DNA of 64,000 nucleotides from Rattus norvegicus (lineage: Eukaryota; Chordata; Mammalia; Rodentia; Muridae), in NCBI RefSeq assembly GCF_036323735.1, contig NC_086024.1, positions 58,354,924 to 58,418,923 of the forward strand, written 5' to 3'. The notes under the pieces are model-generated. The model saw only the letters and a list, made by a program, of their open reading frames with translations, had not been told where the DNA came from and ran no database searches. This document shows positions 27,158 through 35,900 of the stretch, piece after piece (position 1 is the stretch's first letter; the number at the start of each line of letters is the position of its first letter). Both the position numbers and the translations under genes were made by a program.

Positions 27158-27290
27158 TTATGTGTCAAATGGGTCAAAAGGATATTAAGAGAGAAATTTT
27201 TAAATTATTTTATTTATTTACACTCCAGCCATTGCCCCAATTCCCACAATTCCTCATCCCATTCCTCTTTCCCCTTTCCTCTGTGAGGGT

Positions 27291-27387
<97 letters not shown>

Positions 27388-30300
27388 ATACCCTGGGGCC
27401 TCAAGTCTCTCAAGGATTACACGCATCTTCTCCCACAAAGGCCTGACCAGGCAGACTTCTGCTATATTCATGCCAGGGGCCTTCAACCGACCCACGTATG
27501 CTCCTGTTGGTAGCTCAGTCTCTGGGAGCTCCCTGGGGCCTGCGTTAGTTGAGACTGCTGGTCTTCCTATGTGGTCACTCTCCCCTTCACCTTCTTCAGT
27601 CTTTTCCTTAATCCAACCATAGGAGTCCCCGACTTCAGTCTAATGGTTGAACGTATGTATCTGTGTCTCTCTCAGTCAGCTGCTAGTGGAGCCTCCTAAG
27701 AGGACAGCCTTGCCAGGTTCCTATCTGTAAGCACATCATAGCATCAATAATAGTGTCAGGCCTTGGTGCCCCACCATGAGCTGGATCCCAAGTTGGGCCC
27801 ATCATTGGAACCCCTTTCCTTCAGTCTCTTCTCCATCTTTGTTCCTTCAGTTCTTTTAGATAGGAACTGTCTGGGTCATAAATTTTGACTGTGGGTTAGT
27901 AACCCTATCCCTTTCGCTTGCAGCTCTATCTACTGGAGTTGGGCTCTTCGAGTTCTCTCTCCCCAGTGTTGGGCATTTTGGCTAAAAGCACCTCCATAGC
28001 CATCAAGTCATATGGAGACCCCATATGAACAACAATGCCAACCAACCAGAGCTTCCAGGGACTAAGCCACTACCCAAAGACTGTACATGGACTGACCCTG
28101 GGCTCCAATTGCATAGGTAGCAATGAACAGCCTAGTAAGGGCACCAGTGGAAGGGGAAGCCCTTGGTCCTGCCAAGACTGGACCCCCAGTGAACAGGATT
28201 CTTGTGGGGAGGGTGGTAATGGGAGGAGGATTGGGACAGGAACACCCATATAGAATGGGAGGGTGAGGGGTTAGGGGGATGTTGGCATGGAAACCTGGAA
28301 AGGGAATAACATTTGAAATGTAAATAAGAAACACCCAATTTAGTAAAGATGGAAAAAAATTAAAAAAAGAGAGAATTGTGTTGGAATTTTGATGGGGACT
28401 ACATTGAATCTAGATTTCTTTTGGTAAGATGGCCACTTCTATTATGTTTATCTACCAACCCATGAGCATGGGAGATCTTTCACACTTCTGAGGTATTCTT
28501 CAATCTCTTTGTTCAGGGATTTGAAGTTCTTGTCATACAGAGCTTTCACTTACTCGGTGAGAGTTGCACCAAGATATTTTATACTATTGTGGTTATTATG
28601 AATGGTGATGCTTCCTTAATTTATTTCCCAGCTTGTTTATCATTTGTATAAAGGAAGGCTACTGATTTGTTTTAGTTAAATTTATATCCTGCCACTTTGC
28701 TGAACTTGTTTATCAGCTGTAGGAGTTGTCTGGTGGAATTTTGGGGGTTGCTTATGTATACTATCATAGTATCTTCAAACAGTGATACTTTGACTTCTTC
28801 CTTTGCAATTTGTATCCCCTTGATCTCCTTTTGTTGTCTAATTGTTCTAGCTGGAACTTCCAGTACTATGTTGAATAAATAGAAAGAGAGTGGGCAGTTT
28901 TGTCTTGTTCCTGATTTTAGTGGGGTTGCTTCTAGTTTCTCTCCATTTAATTTGATGTTGGCTATTGGTTTGCTATATATTGCTTTCACTATGTTTAGGA
29001 ATATACCACGAATTCCTTATTTCTCCAAGACTTTCAACATGAAAGGTTGTTCAGCTTTTTCAGCAGCTAATGAGGTGATCATGTGACTTTTCCCCTTAAC
29101 TTTGTTTATATAGTGTATTATGTTAGTGGATTTTCATATATTGAACCATCCCTGCATCCATGGGATGAAGCCTACTTCAACATGGTGAATGATGGCTTCT
29201 TGGAATTGATTTGTGAGAATTTTATTGAATATTTTTGCATTTTGAATAAATGAAATTGGTCTGAAGTTCTCTTCTTTGTTGGGTCTTTGTGTGGTTTAGG
29301 AATCAAAGTAACTGTGGCTTCATAAAATGAATCAGGTTGTTCCTTCTGTTTCTATTTTGTGGAATCGTTTGAAGAGTATTGGTATTAGGTCTTCTTTGAA
29401 GGTCTGGCAGAATTCTGCACTAAAACCATCTGGCCCTGGGCTTTTTTTGGTTGGAATGTTTTTAATGACTGCTTCTATTTCTTTAGGAGTTATGGAATTG
29501 ATTAAATAGTTTACCTGATCTTGATCTAACTTTGGTACCTGGTATCTGTCTAGAAAATCATATATTCCACCTAGATTTTCCAGTTTTGTTGAGTATAGGC
29601 TTTTGTAGTAAGATGTGATGATTATTTTTTAAAAATGTCCTAAGTTTCTGTTGTTATGTCTCCCTTTTCTTTTCTGATTTTGTTAATTTGTATACTGCTT
29701 CTGTGTCCTTTAGTTAGTTTGGCTAGGGGTTTATCTATCTTGTGGATTTTCTCAACAACCAACTTTTGGTTTTGTTGATTCTTTGTATCATTCTCTTTGT
29801 TTCTATTTGGTTGATTTTGGCCCTGAGTTTTACTATTTCCTGCCTTCTCCTCCTCTTGGGTGTGTTTGCTTCTTTGTGTTCTAGAGCTTTTGGGTGTGCT
29901 GTCAAGTTGCTAGTATGGGATCTTATCAATTTCTTTATGAAGTTACTTTGAACTATGAATTTTCTTAATATTTGCTTTCATTTTGTCCCATAAATTTGGG
30001 TATGCTGTGTCTTCATTTTCATTGGATTCTATGAAGTCTTTTATTTCTTTCTCTATTTTTTTCCATGACCAAGTTATCATTGAGCAGAAAATCGTTCGGT
30101 TTCCATGAGTTTGTGGGGTTTTTTGTTTTTGTTGTTATTGAAGTGCAGCCTTAGTTTGTGGTGATCTGATAGAATATATGGAATTATTTCAATCTTCTTG
30201 TACCTGTAGAGGCTTTTTTGTGTCCAATTGTATGGTCAATTTTGGAGAAGGTTCCATGAGGTGCTGAGAAGAAGGTATATTCTCTTCTTTTGAGGTGAAA

Positions 30301-30846
30301 TGTTCTGTAGATGTTTGTTAAATCCATTTGGTTCACAATTTCTGTTAGTTCCACTGTGTTTCTGTTTAGTTTCTGTTTTTTATGACCTACCCATTGGTGA
30401 GAGTGGGGTGTTGAAATATCCCAGTATTATTGTGTGAGGTTCAATGTATGTTCGAGCTTTAGTAAAGTTTCTTTTATGAATCTGGGTACCCTTGCATTTG
30501 AGCCATAGATGTTCAAAATTGAGACTTCCTCTTGGTGAATTTTACTTTTGATGAATATGAAGTGTCCTTGCCCATCTCTTTTGATAACTTTTGGTTGAAT
30601 ATTAGAATGGTGTCTCCAGCTTGTTTCTTGGGACTATTTTCTTAGAAAACTTTTTTCCAGCACTTTACTCTGAGTTAGTGTCCGTCTGTCACTAAGGTGT
30701 GTTTCTTGTATGTAGCAAAATGTTGAATCCTGTTTACATATCCAGTCTGTAAGTCTGTGTTTTTTATTGGGGAATTGAGTTCATTGATGTTGAGAGATAT
30801 TAAATACAGATTATTGTTAATTCCTGTTATTTTTGTTGCTATATGT

Positions 30847-30945
<99 letters not shown>

Positions 30946-32615
30946 CTCTTCATTTGGGTTTGCTGTGAGATATTAATTTCTTGTATTTTCATGGGTTTAG
31001 TTACCCTTCTTGTGTTAGAGTTTTCCTTCCACTATCCTCTATAGAACTGGATTAGTAGAAACATACTGTTTAAATTTGGTTTTGTCATGGAATATCTTGG
31101 TTTCTCCATCTATGGTGATTGAGAGTTTTGCTGAGTATAGTATCCTGAGCTGACATTTGTGTTGTGTGGGGTCTGCATGACATCTATCCAGGATCTTCTG
31201 ATTTTTAGAGACTCTGTTAAGAAGTCTGGTGTAATTCTGATAGGTCTGTCTAATTTATATGTTACTTGGCCTTTTCCCCTTACAGCTTTTAATATTCTTT
31301 CCTTATTCTGTGCATTTAGTGTGTTTTGATTGTTATGTGACAAGAGGATTTTCTTTTCTGGCCCAATCTATTTGGTCTTCTATAGACTTCTTGTACCATT
31401 ATGGCCATCTCTTTCTTTAGGTTAGGGATGTTTTCGTCTATGATTTTGTTCATGTTTTCTGGCCCTTTGAATTGAGAATTTTTACCCTCTTCTATTCCTA
31501 TTATTCTTAGCTTTGATCTTTTCATTGTATCCTGAATTTCCTGGATATGTGGGGTTAGGAGTTTCTTACACTTTGTATTTTCTTTGATCAATGTGTCAGT
31601 ATCTTCTATACTATCTTCTATGCCTGAGATTCTCTAAATTGCCCATCTCCAGGGTTGCCTCCCTTTGTGTTTACTTCATTGTTTCTATTTCAATTTTTTA
31701 TATTTTGGATCGTTTTGCTCAATTCCTTCACTTGCCTGATTGTATTTTCCTGTATTTCTTTACGGGGTTGATTTGTTTCCTCCTTAAGGGCTTCTACCCG
31801 TTTGCCTGTGTTTTCCTGCATTTCTTTAAGGGAATTGTTTATATGCTCCTTACAGGCCTCTATCATCTTGATAAGATAGGATTTTATAGCAGAATCTTGC
31901 TTTTCAGGTGTGTTAGGGTATCCAGAGCTTGCTGTGGTTGGAGAAGTAGGTTTTGATGGTGGTGAATTTCATTGACTTCTGTTGCCTATGTTCTTGTCCT
32001 TGCCTCTCATCACCTGGTTATCTCTGGTATTAACTGACCTGTGTGTCCCAGTCTGGAGCAGGCCTCCTGGGAGGCAGGCAGTGCTGTCTCTAGTTAGGAA
32101 GAACCTCCTGTGTCTCTTTTTAGAGCAGGCCTCCTGTGTTCCTCATTAGGGCAAATCTCTTGTGAGACAGGCAGGCTTTGAGTTCCAAAGCCATGATCTG
32201 CCCCAGTTGCAGATGGATGGGCAAACTAGAAGGACTGTGTCCCTGGTTACTGCCTGGAGACAGGCAGGCCGTAGGGTGTGGGAAGGTATCAGCACTGCTG
32301 ATCTGGCATGGGTGAGAAGCAGAAAAGAGATTTTTTTTTAATTTGAGGAAAATCAAATAGTAAAGTCAACATACTGAAACTTATGCAATGCACTGTAATC
32401 AGATCAAAGAGGGAAATTTTCTAAATATATCAGTATTTATTACTTATATGATTTTCCAATAAATATCTTTATCTCATCTTGTGCCTTAAAACTCCATTCC
32501 ACAAAGTAGAAAGAAATTAAATTCAAAATTAGTGTTAGAAAGGAAATATTTGAAACCATGAAAACAATGGACAGGATCAGACAAACAAAAACTACTTTTC
32601 TTCCTTCCTTCCTTC

Positions 32616-32646
<31 letters not shown>

Positions 32647-32916
32647 TCCTTCTTTCTTTCTTTCTTTGAAGAGATAAAACCAACATAGCTGTAATTATAC
32701 CAGCAGAGAAAAAGGGAAATGTCTATTAAAATCATAAAGGAAAAGGAGAAATTACAAATGGTATCACAGGGGATGGAGAGATGGCTTAGTGAATAAGAGT
32801 ACTTATTGTTCTTCCAGAGGACCAGATTTCAGTTTCTAGCACCCATGTGTCTGTAACTCCAGCTCTATGAGATCTAACACCCTCTGTGGCTTTCCTTGGT
32901 ACCTGCATACATACAA

Positions 32917-32965
<49 letters not shown>

Positions 32966-35900
32966 TAAAACAAGAAAAAATAACAAAGGAACAAGATGAA
33001 TCATAGGCTATTTTAAACAACTTTTAAGCCAATAAATTAGACATATTAGGAGAAACAAAAATTCCAGTACACATAAAACCATCAAGATTAAATCAATAGA
33101 GAATTTAAACTGACCAGTGGAGGAATTTCATCCAGAATTTTAAAAGAATTTCAAAAGTCTTCCATTGCTAGGCATTGGTAGTACACACTTTTAATCCCAG
33201 CACTTGGAAGACACAGTCATGTGGATTTCTGGGAGTTTAAGACCAGCCTGGTCTATAGAACAAGTTCCAAGACAACCAAGATAAACCATGTTTCTTTTTT
33301 TTTAAAGATTTATTTATTCATTTATTATATATAAGTACACTGTACCTGTCTTTAGATACACCAGAAGAGAGCACCAGACCTGATTATAGATGGTTGTGAG
33401 CCACCATGTGGTTGCTGGGAATTGAACTCAGGACCTCTGGAAGAGCAGTGGGGAGCTCTTAACCGCTGAGCCATCTCTCCAGCCCAAACCATGTTTCAAT
33501 AAATAAATAAATAAAGTCTTCCATCTATCTGATGGTTTAGCTGTTACGTTTAACCAACTTCTAAATTTTTCATTTATTTTTAAAACAGTATTTTATACAT
33601 CCCAAATGCTGGCCTCAAATCATGCTTCTGCCTCAGCACCCCAGGTGCTGGCTTTACAGCTGTGTGCTAACACTGCCTACTGCCTACTGCCTACTAAACT
33701 ATTAAAGAACTAATGCTAATCTTCCTAAAACCATCTAAAAAAAACAACCAATCTGTTTCATTTCCTTTAATAAGGGTATCATTACCCTAGTAACAAAGTC
33801 AGGTGGACACTACAGGAAAAGAAAACTGTAGGTCATCTCCTTTGTGGTGGTTTGAATGAAAATGACCCCCAGAGGCTCATAGAGTGTGGCACTGGTTGAA
33901 AAGACTTTGTTAGTGAAGGTGTGGCCTTATTAGAGGAAGTATGGTCACTGAAGGTGGGCTTTGTGTTTTAAAAGTTCAAGCTAGGACCAATCCCTCTCTC
34001 TTCCTGCTGCCTGCGGATCCAAATATAGAATTCTCAACAACTCTCCAGTACCGTGAGTGTCCTCTTGCCACCAAGCTTGATAATAGACTAAACCTCTCTG
34101 ACAGTGTAAGCAAACCTCAATTAAACGTTTTCCATTAAAAGAGTTGCCATTCACAGGAGAGAGAGAGCTGTTCTTAGAACCAATTTTTTACCTTAAAATT
34201 TTGGCAAAATAAAAAAACGTAGTATCCTGTAACATGAAATTGACACTAAACTCACATTTTGGGGCTCACATACGAAGTTGTGTTGGAACACAAGCAACCT
34301 CTTCTTCCCCACAGACCACTTTTAGCTACTTCTATGTGATAATGGAAGAGTGAGGTACTAACAATGAAAGCATAGCCACAAACACTCACTCAGGCATTTA
34401 CTCTCCTCAACTGGAAAAAAAAAAAACCACCACAGCAAAACTCAACCCAAAGCCTTGATTAAACTATAGCTACTTCAATTCCTGCCATCATCTCTGTCCT
34501 TTTCTTTAAATGAAATAACTACTTATTTGAAAAGTCTCTTGAGTCAAGTTTTCCTTGTATTCTAATTGCTGTGATCTGATGCTGCAGTTAATGTCCTAAG
34601 CCTTTCCTCAAGCCTCCCCCTCACGGCTGCCCCTTTCAAGAGGTCTTGTAAATACTGGGAAGAAGTGGTAGCCAGTCAGGAGAGCAGGGTAGCCCATGCT
34701 CCTGACAACTGCATCTCAGGATGCCTATCCCACTGAGCTCAGTAAGAAGACAAGCCAGCTAATAGAAAACTTCCATGGCTGATGTTTACAAGGCTAAGTG
34801 TATACCTGCCTGTGAGAGCATCATTAAACATCTTGGGCTTAGGAGGTCTGAATCTAGTTTGACCTGCTTATGAAAGCCTCATTGAATACGGTTAGTTTTC
34901 GCATGTTACTCATAAGAAGTAGGCATAACACTTCATTCATCATTTTCCCACAAATTCTAAAGGCAATTTGGAAGAGTTTTATCCAAAATGTACTTCTCTT
35001 TTGTTGCTTTTATTGTTGTTTTTGTTATTTTGTTTCATTTTTCAAGACAAGGTTTCTCTGTACAGTTCTGGCAGTCCTAGAACTTCCTCTGCAGATCAGG
35101 CTGGCCTCAAACTCAGAGCTCTGCCTGCCTCTACCTTCCAAGTGCTGGGATTAAAGGTATGCACCACTACCACTTGACTCCAAAAGGTACTTTTAAAACT
35201 TGAGAAGTAAATAAAGTTATCAATTCAAAGTTTGTATTTAACATTTACTGAGACTAAAAAACAATCCTGGATACTTTATTTTTCAGTGGTTATCAGTCAC
35301 TGAATTTATAGAATTATATTTTGTAATTGGTTTTTGAAAAGATGGATGGGGCCTGGGAATCTACCAACTAGTAGAGTGCTTGCCTAGAATGCCCAAAGAT
35401 TGATTACCAGTGTCAAACCAAATTAATAAATATTAATAGATAAAAATTTTTGTTGAATAAGCATGTTTCAAAATTTTCTGTTTTGTGTCTATAATTATCT
35501 TAGTATTAAAGCCATATTTGAAAAAATTATCCAATATGTCTTTCTTAGCCAGTTTTGTGTTGTTATAATCAAATACATGAAGCTGGGTAACTTGTAAAGC
35601 AAAGAGGTTTGCTTAGCTCCTGAAATTCAAGGTCATAGACATCGATATTTGCCTAGCTCTGGTGAGACCTCAGGGCAGATGGCATCCCAGGATATGATTG
35701 TGTGCAAAGAGGATTAGGAGATCCCAGCCTCACCGCAAAGCATCCTTGTGGGAACTGATCCAGTCCCAAGAGACCAGATCGTCTCCTAGGAAACACAGTG
35801 ACATATTCTCGAGGACACGCTATTACCTAACCACCTTCTACCCTCAGATTTTCCACCACCTCATCATCCCATTAGGGACCTTGCTTCCACCACAAGAACT

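Noticed and set aside
27160..27513. Frames with THTHTH / ERERER or SLSLSL repeats
   Set aside because: These are translations of CA/GA microsatellites, as also at 30.9 and 41.4 kb.
28013..32345. Twin-priming (5' inversion) of a single L1
   Set aside because: The poly(A) end of the + piece lies between the two segments, which twin priming does not produce; an insertion of one L1 into another fits better.
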